A stretch of 64,000 bases of DNA from CAWIXB01 sp963839955 (GCA_963839955.1 CAWIXB010000001.1:1240001-1304000); one strand, 5' to 3'. Shown: positions 36,302 to 45,541, numbered from the stretch's first letter. Notes: generated from the sequence alone by a model not told the origin. Program-made: numbers and translations.

Positions 36302-36732
36302 CACTCCGATGACGGCGGCGCTGCGCCGCATTCTCGTCGCGCACGGGGTGGCCCAGCGCACCGGGATCCCGGTAACGGAGGTTCTCGCCCGGGGGTACGG
36401 CGTCCGCGACGGCCCACCCGTCCCGGCGCGACGTGCTCAAGGCCGCCGGAGCCGTTGTCGCCGGCGCCACCCTCGGCGGCATACTGCCGGCCCGCCGCGC
36501 GAACGCGGCGACCAACCCGAGCGCCATTGTGGTCGGCGCGGGGCTGGCCGGGCTGCGCGCCGCGCACTACCTGTGGCGGGTGAAGGGCATCTCCGCCGCC
36601 GTCTACGCGGGCAATACCCGGGCCGGTGGGCGCTGCTGTTCCCTGCGGGACTACTTCCCCGGGCTGGTCGCTCACGTGTCCGAGACGGGCGCACGCCGCT
36701 GCGGGCCGCGATCACTCCGGGCTGGTCAGTGA
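36285..36732 (+). pseudogene. Truncated, frameshifted flavin monoamine oxidase
   Basis: ATG 36285 has a GGAGG site and reads MTAALRRILVAHGVAQRTG, the usual lead-in of actinobacterial flavin amine oxidases. A frame change at about 36400 is needed to continue into the twin-arginine motif SRRDVLKAAGAV and then the FAD-binding IVVGAGLAGLRAAHYLW and TRAGGRCCSLRDYFPG. Homology stops at about 36670 and a stop follows at 36730-36732. Relatives are roughly 500-560 residues, so most of the enzyme is missing. It is directly followed by another broken gene. Confidence 0.75.
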
Positions 36733-36826
36733 CGACGAGGCGAGCGCCCAGTTCCTCGACAGCTTCACCAGGCGTCATCGGCCCGAGGACGTCTTCAGCG
36801 CGGCGCGCACGAGGCAGTGGCGGACG

Positions 36827-37532
36827 GTGTGGACCTACCAGGAGGGGCTGCACGAGCTGCGCCACCTGATCGAGGAGGTGAGCGACGAGGACCTGCTCGC
36901 ACGTGTCCCGGCTTGCCCGGACTGGAACGTAGCGGAGCTCGCGGCCCACCTGGCTGGTGTCGCCGCCGACTCGGCCCGAGGTGCGTACTTCGGCGGCGCT
37001 GCAGGCCTGGCAGGACCCGGTGATCGCCGGCGCACGTGACGAGTGGACGGCGGGGCCACCTCGAGAGCCACTCCGGCCGGACGCGCGCTCTGCTGCTGCG
37101 CGACCTCGAGGTCCATGGCAGCAACCTTGTGGCGGCCATGCGTCGGGGCGACCAGGTGTCCGCGGACGGGTCGCCCGCGATGGCTCTCGCGCCACTCGGA
37201 GATCTCGCGGTCCACCTGGCCGACCTGCGCGAGGCACTGGGCCTCCCGGCCGACAAGACGGTCCGGTCGCCGGGTCGGGGTTCGCGCTCTACCGCGACTG
37301 GCTGGCCGAGCGGCTCCGGCACTGCGGGCTGCCGGCGCTGCGGCTCGACACGGGCCAGAAGGAGTGGGTCGTCGGCGAGGGTGAGCCCGCCGCGACCGTC
37401 ACCGCGTCCGGCTACGAGCTGTTCCGCATGATCAGTGGGCGACGGAGCGCGCGGGACATCGTCTTCCGCACGTGGACGGGCGACCCCACGCCGTACCTGC
37501 CGGTCATCGCGCCGTACCCACTGCCCGCCTGA
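36827..37532 (+). pseudogene. Frameshifted mycothiol-dependent maleylpyruvate isomerase family gene
   Basis: The pieces in order are VWTYQEGLHELRHLIEEVSD ... VPACPDWNVAELAAHLAGVA (frame 2, to about 36990), ALQAWQDPVIAGARDEW (frame 0), LLLRDLEVHGSNLVAAMRRG ... LAPLGDLAVHLADLREALGL (frame 1, about 37080-37270) and FALYRDWLAERLRHCGLPAL ... TVTASGYELFRMISGRRS (frame 0, to TGA 37530-37532). Together they match the DinB-like N-terminal domain and C-terminal domain of this mycothiol-dependent family. At least three frame changes are needed, so no functional product is expected. The family implies a mycothiol-producing host. Confidence 0.8.
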
Positions 37533-37541
37533 GCGGCTCTG

Positions 37542-39758
37542 TCAGAGCTTGGACTCGGATGGCACGTCCGACGGCGTCCGCTGGCGGCCGATGGCGTCGC
37601 GGAGGTCGAACTCGTCGTCAGTGATCTCGTGACCTTCGACGTGGACGTTCGGGAGCAGCCGGTCGAGCCAGCCCGGGAGCCACCAGTTGCGGTCGCCGAG
37701 GAGCTCCATGGTGGCCGGCACCAGCACCATGCGGACAAGAGTGGCGTCGACGAGGACGGCGGTGGCCAACCCGATGCCGAACATCTTGCCGAGCACGGCG
37801 TCGCCGAGCGCGAACGAGATGAAGACGGTGACCATGACGGCGGCGCCGGCAGTGATGACCCTGGCGGACTTGGCCAGGCCGTCGGCGACCGCGAGCGCGT
37901 TGTCGCCGGTCCGGTCGTACTCCTCCTTGATGCGTGACAGCAGGAAGACCTCGTAGTCCATCGACAGCCCGAACAGGACCGCGAAGATGCCGATCGGCAG
38001 CTGAATGGGTATCGGTGTCTCCTCCGGGATGCCCACCAATTCGCCGAGCGGGCCGCCGCTGACAGCGAGGGCCAGCACGCCGAAGGCCACCGAGGTCGCC
38101 AACAGGTTCATGACCACGGCCTTGATCGGTACGACGACCGAGCGGAACACGATCAGCAGCAGCACGAACGACATCAACAGCACGCCGCCGAAGAAGTAGA
38201 GCAGCCGGTCGATCGTGCCGCGGGTCGTGTCGAGGTTGGCAGCCACCGACCCGCCGACGTCCACGGTGAGGCCGGTGCCCGCGACAGCGGCCGGGATGCT
38301 CTGGTCACGCAGCCGATCGACCAGGTCATTGGTGGCCTCGTCCTGCGGCGACGTGGTGGGCACGACGCGCAGCAGCGCGACGTCACCCGCCGGGTTGAGG
38401 ACGGCGGGCTCGACCAGGGCCACGCCGTCGACCGCGCGCAACTGGTCGCCGACTGTGTCGGTGGCAGTCTGCAGCACGTCGTCCGACTGTCCCTGGACGG
38501 TGAGGAGCAACGGCGCCGAGTAGCCCGGGCCGAACCCGTCGGCGAGCAGGTCGTACGCCTGGCGGGTGGTGAAGCTGGGTGGGTCGCTCTTGGCGTCGGG
38601 GAAGCCGAAGCGGATGCCCAGGAAGGGCGCAGCCAGCGCCAGCATGACAACGAGTGCACCGATCGCGGCAACCCAGGGCCGGCGCTGGATGAACCGGCTC
38701 CAGCGGTACCAGCGCGTTGTGTCGTAGGCCTGCGGTTCCTTGCTCACGAACGGCACGTGGAGGCGCTCGATGTTGCGACCGGCGAACCCGAGCATGGCCG
38801 GCAGCAGGGTCACCGAGACGGCCATGACGATGAGCACGGCCGGGATCACGGCGAAGGCGAACCCGGTCATCGACGGCTGGCCCATGAGCAGGATGCCGAG
38901 CATCGAGATGACGACGGTGAGCCCGGCGAACAGGGCGGCACGGCCTGCCGTCGCGATCGCCGTCAGGGTGGCGCGATGTGGGTCCTGCCCTTGGGCGAGG
39001 CTGCTGCGGAACCTGGTGACGATGAGCAGCGCGTAGTCGATGCCGATCCCGATGCCGATCATCGCGGCCGTGGGGGGAGCCCAGTCCGGAACGTCGACAA
39101 CGCGCATCACGAGCGCACCGAGGGCAGTGGCGATGCCGAGGCCGAACAGCGCGGTGAGCAGCGGCAGCCCCATCGCGACCGCGGAGCCGAAGGTGAACAG
39201 CAAGATGATCGCCGCGGCGAGGAACCCGATGCCTTCGGAGCCGACCGGTGCGACTTGGGACAGGGCAGCGACCGGGCCGCCTGCCTCGACCTGCAGGGTG
39301 CCGTTGCCGGCGGCAAGGACCGGCTCGACCAGGGCCTTGGCCTCGTCGACCGTGAACTCGTTGTCCTTCTTGTCGAGTGCGATGTCGGCGTACGCGGTCG
39401 TTCCGTCCTCGGAGATCTGGCCGGAGCCGGCGTCCGTGAACGGGCTGGTGACGCCGACGACGTGCGGCTCGTCAGCCACGTCGGCGAAGACCTTCTCCGC
39501 CTGCGCCTGTACGTCGGGTGTGGTGACGCCGGCTGCCGAGTGGACCACGATCTGCATGGTGTCGCCGGCTCGCTGCGGGAAGCTCTCGGTGAGGGTGTCC
39601 GAAGCGACCTTCGACTCAGACCCGGGCTGGAGGTAGTTCTGCCGGAGCTCCCCACCGAACGCGCCCGCCAGCGCGAACGACCCCACCAGGGCGACGATCC
39701 ACGCGAAGACGACCAGGCGACGCCGTCGGTAGCAGAGGTCAGCAAGGCGTACCAACAT
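37542..39758 (-). CDS. MMPL/RND family membrane transporter
   Basis: A 738-residue polytopic transporter with two repeated halves, each with one membrane helix, an extracytoplasmic loop of about 130 residues and five or six more helices. The conserved intramembrane motifs GIGIGIDYALLIVTRFR (first half) and FGLSMDYEVFLLSRIKEEY (second half) carry the Asp/Tyr proton-relay residues. The family exports lipids, siderophores or drugs; the substrate here is unknown. ATG 39758 follows GAGGAGCACCGG. It stands alone, its stop facing the broken gene at 37532. Confidence 0.93.
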   Translation of the reverse strand: MLVRLADLCYRRRRLVVFAWIVALVGSFALAGAFGGELRQNYLQPGSESKVASDTLTESFPQRAGDTMQIVVHSAAGVTTPDVQAQAEKVFADVADEPHVVGVTSPFTDAGSGQISEDGTTAYADIALDKKDNEFTVDEAKALVEPVLAAGNGTLQVEAGGPVAALSQVAPVGSEGIGFLAAAIILLFTFGSAVAMGLPLLTALFGLGIATALGALVMRVVDVPDWAPPTAAMIGIGIGIDYALLIVTRFRSSLAQGQDPHRATLTAIATAGRAALFAGLTVVISMLGILLMGQPSMTGFAFAVIPAVLIVMAVSVTLLPAMLGFAGRNIERLHVPFVSKEPQAYDTTRWYRWSRFIQRRPWVAAIGALVVMLALAAPFLGIRFGFPDAKSDPPSFTTRQAYDLLADGFGPGYSAPLLLTVQGQSDDVLQTATDTVGDQLRAVDGVALVEPAVLNPAGDVALLRVVPTTSPQDEATNDLVDRLRDQSIPAAVAGTGLTVDVGGSVAANLDTTRGTIDRLLYFFGGVLLMSFVLLLIVFRSVVVPIKAVVMNLLATSVAFGVLALAVSGGPLGELVGIPEETPIPIQLPIGIFAVLFGLSMDYEVFLLSRIKEEYDRTGDNALAVADGLAKSARVITAGAAVMVTVFISFALGDAVLGKMFGIGLATAVLVDATLVRMVLVPATMELLGDRNWWLPGWLDRLLPNVHVEGHEITDDEFDLRDAIGRQRTPSDVPSESKL

Positions 39759-40043
39759 CCGGTGCTCCTCAAGTCGGTGAGGACGTCTAGTGACGCCGGC
39801 GCGTAGCACGCGATCGAGAGTCGCAAGGGCGCGGTGCGCTTGGCCTACCCGTGATCACCAACGTACGCGGATTGACCGAGGGTGTCGGGTATTCGCCGCT
39901 GATCACTTCTGCAGGCTTTGTGTACGTCGTCTGAACGGTCTTGACAGCGATCTGCGCGCTGCAGGAGTGTGACAGACGTGACAATCCGGACATACGGGGT
40001 AACTCGCCGCATCCGGGCACACCGAGTCGAGGGGATCGCGCTC

Positions 40044-42134
40044 ATGCCCGTCAACCGCCCGCATCGTCCCGCGCCCGTCATCGGGCGTACCGGCAGCATC
40101 GGCAGCCTGTTTGCCGCCGTGGCTCTGGCCCTGGCGACCGTCGTCGTCCCGCCGGGCGGCGCCGTTCCGGCGCGCGCGCTCGACGACGGCCTGGCCCGGA
40201 CCCCGCCGATGGGCTTCAACGACTGGAACGCGTTCGGCTGCGACGTCACCGAGCAGCTCATCAAGGACACCGCGGACCTGTTCGTCTCGACGGGTCTGAA
40301 GGACGCGGGCTACGAGTACGTCAACATCGACGACTGCTGGATGACTCACGAGCGAGACCCAGAGACCGGCCGCCTGGTGCCCGACCCGGTCAAGTTCCCC
40401 TCCGGCATCGACGGCACCGCCGACTACGTCCACGCCAAGGGACTCAAGCTAGGCATCTACGAGGACGCCGGCACCGAGACGTGTGCGGGCTACCCGGGCA
40501 GCCTCGGCCACGAGGAGATCGACGCGCAGACCTTCGCCGACTGGGGCGTCGACTACCTCAAGTACGACAACTGCAACAACGCCGGTAGCAGCACGCAGGA
40601 GGAGTACATCGAGCGCTACACCGCGATGCGCGACGCCCTCAAGGCGACCGGTCGCGACATCGTCTACAGCATCTGCGAGTGGGGGACGAGCCGGCCGTGG
40701 GAGTGGGCCGACAAGGTCGGTCACCTGTGGCGGACCACCGGCGACATCAGCGACAACTGGTCGAGCATGCTCTCGCTCTTCAAGCAGAACGCACCGCTCG
40801 CGCAGTACGCCAAGCCCGGCGCCTGGAACGACCCCGACATGCTCGAGGTCGGCAACGGCGGCATGACCGACACCGAGTACCGCAGCCACTTCTCGCTGTG
40901 GGCGATCATGGCCGCGCCGCTGCTCATCGGCACCGACCTGCGCGAGGCGACGCCGGAGACGATGGAAATCTACCTGAACAAGGACGTCATCGCGGTCGAC
41001 CAGGACCCGCTGGGCAAGCAGGGTGTCGAGATCGTCAACTCCGGCGGGCGGCACGTCCTGGCCAAGCCGCTCGCCAATGGCGACGTCGCGGTGGCGCTGT
41101 TCAACGAGACCAGCTCGCCGACGACGATCACCACGACGGCCGCTGCCGCTGGGGCACGCAAGGCGCCGGCGTACGTGCTGCAGGACCTCTGGAGCAAGAA
41201 GAAGACCGAGACGGCGGGCACCATCACCGCCAACGTCCCAGCGCACGGCACCGTGATGTACCGCGTCTCGCAGCCGCGGGACTGGGACCAGAACGCCCCG
41301 TCCACGTCCCTGTCGGTGGACAAGGCAGCCGCCTACGACGGCGGCCCGGTCGTCGTGCACCCGGGCCGTGACGAGCAGGTCGGCACGACGCTGACCAATT
41401 CCGGTCGCGCGCCGGTCAGCGACGCGGCCGTCACCCTCACCGCCCCGGACGGGTGGGCGGTGCGTGCGACGTCACCGAGGACTCGCAAGGAAATACCGAC
41501 CGACAAGGCGCTGTCGACGCAGTGGTCGGTAGCGGTGCCGGCCGACGCCGAGCCGGGGTCGTACACGCTGTCGGCCACCGCGGCGTACAGCTGGAAGAAG
41601 CCGAGCAAGCCACCGAAGCCAGGTGCGCCGGGCATCAGCGAGACCGTGCACGGCGCGCTGCAGGTGCTGGTGCCCGAGGCCCCGCCGTCCGGCTCGCCAT
41701 GGCTGTCCGACCTCACGTGGACCTCGGTCAGCAATGGCTGGGGCCCGGCCGAGCTCGACACGAGCAACGGCGAGCAGCCGGCGGGTGACGGGAATCCGAT
41801 CACCATCGGCGGGGTGACCTACGAGAAGGGCCTGGGCGTGCACGCTGCGAGCGAGGTCGTCTACTACCTCGGTGGGAACTGCTCGTCGTTCACCAGCGAT
41901 GTCGGACTCGACGACGAGAAGGACAGCAACCGGGCCGGCCTGGTGTCCTTCCAGGTGTACGCCGACGGTGACCTGGTGGCCGACAGCGGGGAGATGACGT
42001 GGGAGGACGCCGCGAAGACCCTCACCGCGTCGACGCTGGGAGCAGACTTCCTACGGCTCGTGGTCGACACGGAGGGCAGCACCAACTCCGACCATGCCGA
42101 CTGGGCGGGCGCGAAGCTCGCCTGCGACGTGTAG
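40044..42134 (+). CDS. Secreted alpha-galactosidase (GH27) with NEW3 and NPCBM domains
   Basis: A 696-residue exported glycosidase that would release terminal alpha-galactose. A signal peptide (SLFAAVALALATVVV) is followed by the GH27 barrel starting TPPMGFNDWNAFGC (about 30-310), with the nucleophile Asp in DYLKYDNCNN and the acid/base region near AWNDPDMLEVGNGG. Then come a C-terminal beta domain (about 310-410), a NEW3-type module (about 440-540) and an NPCBM carbohydrate-binding module (about 560-696, PWLSDLTWTSVSNGWGP ... EKGLGVHAASEVVYYL). ATG 40044 follows GAGGGG. It is convergent with the reductase gene 12 nt away. Confidence 0.93.
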   Translation: MPVNRPHRPAPVIGRTGSIGSLFAAVALALATVVVPPGGAVPARALDDGLARTPPMGFNDWNAFGCDVTEQLIKDTADLFVSTGLKDAGYEYVNIDDCWMTHERDPETGRLVPDPVKFPSGIDGTADYVHAKGLKLGIYEDAGTETCAGYPGSLGHEEIDAQTFADWGVDYLKYDNCNNAGSSTQEEYIERYTAMRDALKATGRDIVYSICEWGTSRPWEWADKVGHLWRTTGDISDNWSSMLSLFKQNAPLAQYAKPGAWNDPDMLEVGNGGMTDTEYRSHFSLWAIMAAPLLIGTDLREATPETMEIYLNKDVIAVDQDPLGKQGVEIVNSGGRHVLAKPLANGDVAVALFNETSSPTTITTTAAAAGARKAPAYVLQDLWSKKKTETAGTITANVPAHGTVMYRVSQPRDWDQNAPSTSLSVDKAAAYDGGPVVVHPGRDEQVGTTLTNSGRAPVSDAAVTLTAPDGWAVRATSPRTRKEIPTDKALSTQWSVAVPADAEPGSYTLSATAAYSWKKPSKPPKPGAPGISETVHGALQVLVPEAPPSGSPWLSDLTWTSVSNGWGPAELDTSNGEQPAGDGNPITIGGVTYEKGLGVHAASEVVYYLGGNCSSFTSDVGLDDEKDSNRAGLVSFQVYADGDLVADSGEMTWEDAAKTLTASTLGADFLRLVVDTEGSTNSDHADWAGAKLACDV

Positions 42135-42146
42135 TCGGCCGCGGGC

Positions 42147-43373
42147 CTACTGGTCCTCGAGGGCAACGTCGGTGTCGGCTAGCCGCGTCACGTCTACCGT
42201 GCGGCCGGACGTGATGAGGTCCTCGATGGGCTTGGTGACGTCCCAGACGTTGACGTTCATGCCGGCGAGCACTCGACCGTCGGCCAACCAGAACGACACG
42301 AACTCGCGCTTGGCGACGTCGCCGCGGAACACCACCTGGTCGAAGCCGTCAGGGTCGACGTAGCCGGTGTACTCCATCCCGAGGTCGTACTGGTCGGTGA
42401 AGAAGTAGGGGAGACGCTCGTAGGCCGCGTCCTTGCCGAGCATCGACTTGGCCGCGGCCGCGCCCTGTCGTCGAGCATTGGCCCAGTGCTCGACGCGCAC
42501 GTGCCGGTCGAGCAGCGGATGGTAGGCGTTGGCGACGTCGCCCGCCGCGAAGATGGCGGCGTCTGCCGTACGCAGGTGCTGGTCGACCGTGATGCCGTTG
42601 TCGACGTCGAGGCCGGCGTCCGCAGCGAGGCCGACGTTGGGGGTGATGCCGATTCCGACGAGCACGAGGTCCGCGTCCACCTGCGTCTCGTCGCCGAGGC
42701 GTACGCCGGTCACCCGGCCGTCCGTCCCCGTCACCGCATCGACCTGGACGCCGAAACGCAGGTCGACGTCGTGGTCGCGGTGCAGGTCCGCGAAAACCTG
42801 GGCGACCTCCGCGCCAAGGACGCGTAGCAGCGGCAGCTCGGCCATCTCGAGCACGGTGACGTCGAGCCCGGACGCGCGTGCTGCCGATGCCGTCTCCAGC
42901 CCGATCCAGCCCGCCCCGATGATGACGACGCGCGGTGAACGCGCGTAGGTCGCCTTGATCTGCTCGGAGTCCTCGAGCCGGCGCAGGTACTGCACACCGT
43001 CGAGGTCCGCGCCGGGGACGGACAGCATGCGGGGGGAGGACCCGGTGGTGAGCAACAACCGGTCGTAGCCGACCGAGGCACCGTCCGAGAGCGTCACCTG
43101 GCGCGCGTCTCTGTCGATCCGGGTGACCGTGGTGTTCAGCCGCAGGTCGACGTCGTGCTCGGCGTACCAGCCCTCGGGATGGACGAACACCTTCTCCCGC
43201 TCGGACTTGCCCAGCAGGAACTCCTTGGACAATGGCGGGCGCTCGTAGGGCCGCTGCGACTCATCGCCGACGAGTGTGATCGGACCCGTGAAGCCCTCGT
43301 CCCGCAACGTCTGCGCGGCAGTGGCGCCGGCGAGGCTGGCGCCGACGATGACGAAACCGGGGCTCTGGTTCAT
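42147..43373 (-). CDS. FAD/NAD(P)-dependent ferredoxin-reductase-like oxidoreductase
   Basis: A 408-residue flavoprotein of the rubredoxin/putidaredoxin reductase group, which transfers electrons from NAD(P)H to a ferredoxin. It has the FAD motif VIVGASLAGATAAQTLR, RPYERPPLSKEFLLG, the NAD(P) motif VVIIGAGWIGLETA and the C-terminal IFAAGDVAN, plus the reductase C-terminal domain (about 320-400). No ferredoxin or P450 gene is adjacent, so its partner is unknown. ATG 43373 follows AAGGAG. It lies 57 nt downstream of the transaldolase fragment on the same strand. Confidence 0.9.
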   Translation of the reverse strand: MNQSPGFVIVGASLAGATAAQTLRDEGFTGPITLVGDESQRPYERPPLSKEFLLGKSEREKVFVHPEGWYAEHDVDLRLNTTVTRIDRDARQVTLSDGASVGYDRLLLTTGSSPRMLSVPGADLDGVQYLRRLEDSEQIKATYARSPRVVIIGAGWIGLETASAARASGLDVTVLEMAELPLLRVLGAEVAQVFADLHRDHDVDLRFGVQVDAVTGTDGRVTGVRLGDETQVDADLVLVGIGITPNVGLAADAGLDVDNGITVDQHLRTADAAIFAAGDVANAYHPLLDRHVRVEHWANARRQGAAAAKSMLGKDAAYERLPYFFTDQYDLGMEYTGYVDPDGFDQVVFRGDVAKREFVSFWLADGRVLAGMNVNVWDVTKPIEDLITSGRTVDVTRLADTDVALEDQ

Positions 43374-43430
43374 CTGGTCTGGGCTCCTTCGGAACGGGAC
43401 TCTCGGTCATGCGGTCGGTCAGCTGCTCGG

Positions 43431-43640
43431 TCACGGTGGCCACGCCGCCTCGAACTTCTCGACGCCCTCGTCCTCAAGCACCGCGACCACGTCGTCGTAG
43501 TCGACACCGACAGCGGCCAGGTCGGCAAGCACCTGCTGCGCGTCCGCGTAGCGCGGCCGGATGGTGTCATTGAGGATTACGCCGTGGTCGGCGACGGCGT
43601 TCAACGTCGCCTCGGGCATCTCGGTCAGCGGGTCAGCCAT
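43431..43640 (-). CDS. Transaldolase C-terminal fragment, translationally coupled to folE
   Basis: A 69-residue reading frame starting ATG 43640. It reads MPEATLNAVADHG near the N-terminus and VDYDDVVAVLEDEGVEKFEA near the C-terminus, which I recognise as the last part of actinobacterial transaldolase; full-length enzymes are about 360-370 residues. The catalytic lysine and barrel are absent, so it cannot be a transaldolase alone. Its ATG lies inside the end of folE (8-nt overlap, ATGGCTGA), so it is probably translated by coupling. It could be a decayed remnant or a small protein with a new role. Sequence looks intact, with no frameshift. Confidence 0.7.
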   Translation of the reverse strand: MADPLTEMPEATLNAVADHGVILNDTIRPRYADAQQVLADLAAVGVDYDDVVAVLEDEGVEKFEAAWPP

Positions 43641-44310
43641 GGTGCACGCTCCCGGTGCCATGACCCTGGCTTCGGGTGAGGGCGAAGAACTCGGCGCGGG
43701 AGCGCGCGTCGTCGCGCAGCTGTCCGTGCACCGCCGACGTCACGGTGCTGACACCGTCGGCACGGACTCCGCGCAGCGTCATGCAGAAGTGCTCGGCCTC
43801 CAGGACGACACCGACGCCGCGCGGCGCCAGGTTGGTCTGCAGCCAGTCGGCGATCTGCTTGGTGAGGCGCTCCTGCACCTGCGGACGGCGCGCGAACATC
43901 TCGACCACGCGCGCGAACTTCGACAGGCCGAGGATGCGCTCGCCGGGGAGGTAGCCGATGTGCGCGACGCCCACGAACGGCAGCATGTGGTGCTCGCAGA
44001 TCGACTGCACCGGGATGTCCCGAGCGAGGACCAGCTCGTCGTACGCCTCGTCGTTGGGGAACGTGGTCAGCTCGAACGGCCGTGGGGCGAACAGCTCGGC
44101 GTAGGCGCGGGCCATCCTCCCTGGGGTCGCCCGCAGGCCCTCGGTGTCCAGGGGCTGGCCGAGCGCTGCCAGGAACGCGGCGGCCGCTCGCTCGGCGGCG
44201 GCCAGATCGACGGGCGAGGGGTCATGGAGGACGTGCAGCGCAACGGGCCTCGAGGTCGGCGTCGACCGGGGTACGCCGGCCCGCTCAGCGGCTTGCGCTG
44301 CGGTCATCAT
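43633..44310 (-). CDS. folE: GTP cyclohydrolase I
   Basis: A 225-residue enzyme converting GTP to 7,8-dihydroneopterin triphosphate, the first step of tetrahydrofolate synthesis. The catalytic core shows CEHHMLPFVGVAHIGYLP, ILGLSKFARVVEMFARRPQ, VQERLTKQIADWL and AEHFCMTLRGVR, with the zinc ligands Cys and His in CEHH and the later Cys in HFCM. An ATG-ATG start at 44310/44307 follows TGGAGG. No other folate gene is adjacent; it is divergent from an HTH regulator with a shared inverted repeat between them, and overlaps the transaldolase fragment downstream. Confidence 0.96.
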   Translation of the reverse strand: MMTAAQAAERAGVPRSTPTSRPVALHVLHDPSPVDLAAAERAAAAFLAALGQPLDTEGLRATPGRMARAYAELFAPRPFELTTFPNDEAYDELVLARDIPVQSICEHHMLPFVGVAHIGYLPGERILGLSKFARVVEMFARRPQVQERLTKQIADWLQTNLAPRGVGVVLEAEHFCMTLRGVRADGVSTVTSAVHGQLRDDARSRAEFFALTRSQGHGTGSVHHG

Positions 44311-44320
44311 TGCCTCCAGG

Positions 44321-44387
44321 TCTAAGGGACATTATGCTGGACGTTAGACCTCAGGAGAGGTTTCCGTCAACCGGTCTGTCTCTTAGA
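44321..44387. promoter_or_regulatory. Inverted repeat in the folE/HTH divergent promoter
   Basis: TCTAAGGGACA (44321-44331) and TGTCTCTTAGA (44377-44387) are inverted copies with one mismatch, 45 nt apart; a GACGTTAGACC stretch lies between. The two half-sites sit just upstream of folE and of the HTH gene respectively, a fitting place for the regulator to bind both promoters. Confidence 0.45.
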
Positions 44388-44398
44388 AGGGCCCAGCC

Positions 44399-45091
44399 AT
44401 GGCGTCTGACGACTTCGCGGCCCGCGTCGCCGTGGTCGCGACCCTGGCCGAGCCCGTGCGCCGCGACCTCTACCTCTTCGTCGCGGGCCAGGCCGAGCCG
44501 GTCGGGCGCGACCTGGCCGCCGCCGGGGTCGGGGTGGCGCGCCACGTCGCCAAGTTCCACCTCGACCGGCTGGTCGAGGAAGGGCTGCTGGAGACCGAGT
44601 TCAAGCGGCTCTCGGGCCGGACCGGACCGGGCGCCGGACGTCCGGCGAAGCTCTACCGGCGCGCGGCCGGAGAGGTGTCCGTCTCGCTGCCCGACCGCAG
44701 GTACGACCTCGCCGGGCGGCTCATGGCGCGGGCCATCAAGGACTCCGTGCGCGACGGGAGCTCGGTGGTCGACGCCCTCAGCAGCGCCGCGTCAGAGTTC
44801 GGCGCGACGATCGGCGAGGAGGCGCGCGAGACCGCAGGCGGCCGGTCGACGCCGCAGGCTGCCCGGACCGCTGCATGCGCGGCGCTGGCCGAACACGGCT
44901 ACGAACCTGACGTGGACGGCGACACGATCACGATGCACAACTGTCCGTTCCACGCGCTGGCCCAGGAGTACCCCGCCCTGGTGTGCGACATGAACCTGGC
45001 GCTCATCAGCGCGTTCACCGGCCGCCTCGGGGGGAGCCTCACCCCGAGGCTCGATCCCGGCGACGACCGCTGCTGCGTCGTCGTAACCTGA
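44399..45091 (+). CDS. Winged-helix transcriptional regulator with C-terminal cysteine cluster
   Basis: A 230-residue regulator. The N-terminal winged helix (about 10-90) includes PVRRDLYLFVAGQ, ARHVAKFHLDRLVEEGLLE and the GAGRPAKLYRR wing. The C-terminal half carries cysteines in a SufR-like pattern (NCPFHALAQEYPALVC then DRCCVVV), which in SufR and relatives hold an iron-sulfur cluster. It may therefore sense iron-sulfur status or redox; this is family inference. ATG 44399 lies next to an inverted repeat shared with the divergent folE. Confidence 0.85.
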   Translation: MASDDFAARVAVVATLAEPVRRDLYLFVAGQAEPVGRDLAAAGVGVARHVAKFHLDRLVEEGLLETEFKRLSGRTGPGAGRPAKLYRRAAGEVSVSLPDRRYDLAGRLMARAIKDSVRDGSSVVDALSSAASEFGATIGEEARETAGGRSTPQAARTAACAALAEHGYEPDVDGDTITMHNCPFHALAQEYPALVCDMNLALISAFTGRLGGSLTPRLDPGDDRCCVVVT

Positions 45092-45156
45092 CGCCTGCGT
45101 GGTCCGCCGACCACTCACCACCGCGCCGAGCGGGTCGGCGCTGAAGGGAGCAGGCG

Positions 45157-45528
45157 ATGGGTCAGCCGGTTGTCCACTTCGAGGTCATCGGAGTCGACGG
45201 TAAGAAGCTGCAGTCCTACTACGCCGACCTGTTCGGCTGGGACATCGACGCCAACAACCCGATGGGCTACGGCACCGTCCTGCGAGAGGGCAACCTCAAC
45301 CCGGACGGCATCGGGATCGGTGGCGGAGTCGGCGTGGGCCCGGAGGGCTACACCGGGCACGTCACGTTCTACGTCGAGGTGCCCGACGTCGAGGCCGCCC
45401 TGCAGAACGCCGAGAAGCTCGGCGGTACCCGGATCATGGGCCCGCACGAGGTCGCGGAGGGCGTCTCGATCGGCCAGTTCGCCGACCCTGAGGGCCACGT
45501 GATCGGGCTGACCCAGGCCTCCGCCTAG
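45157..45528 (+). CDS. VOC (glyoxalase/bleomycin-resistance fold) family protein
   Basis: A 123-residue single VOC-domain protein of unknown substrate. VVHFEVIGVDGKKLQSYYAD, FGWDIDANNPMGYG, GHVTFYVEVPDVEAAL and FADPEGHVIGL follow the two beta-alpha-beta-beta-beta halves; candidate metal or ligand residues are His8, Glu10 and the late EGH. ATG 45157 follows GAAGGGAG. It is close to the HTH gene (65 nt) and the carbonic anhydrase gene (13 nt), possibly one transcription unit. Confidence 0.85.
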   Translation: MGQPVVHFEVIGVDGKKLQSYYADLFGWDIDANNPMGYGTVLREGNLNPDGIGIGGGVGVGPEGYTGHVTFYVEVPDVEAALQNAEKLGGTRIMGPHEVAEGVSIGQFADPEGHVIGLTQASA

Positions 45529-45541
45529 GCGTCCGTCTAGG

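Noticed and set aside
36003..36527. Minus-strand gene of 174 codons beyond nrdJ
   Set aside because: It runs antisense through the end of nrdJ and the terminator hairpin and contains low-complexity Arg/Ser text only.
39941..39946. TTGACA as a -35 box for the alpha-galactosidase gene
   Set aside because: No TAnnnT-like -10 hexamer at 16-18 bp, so a sigma-70 promoter cannot be supported.
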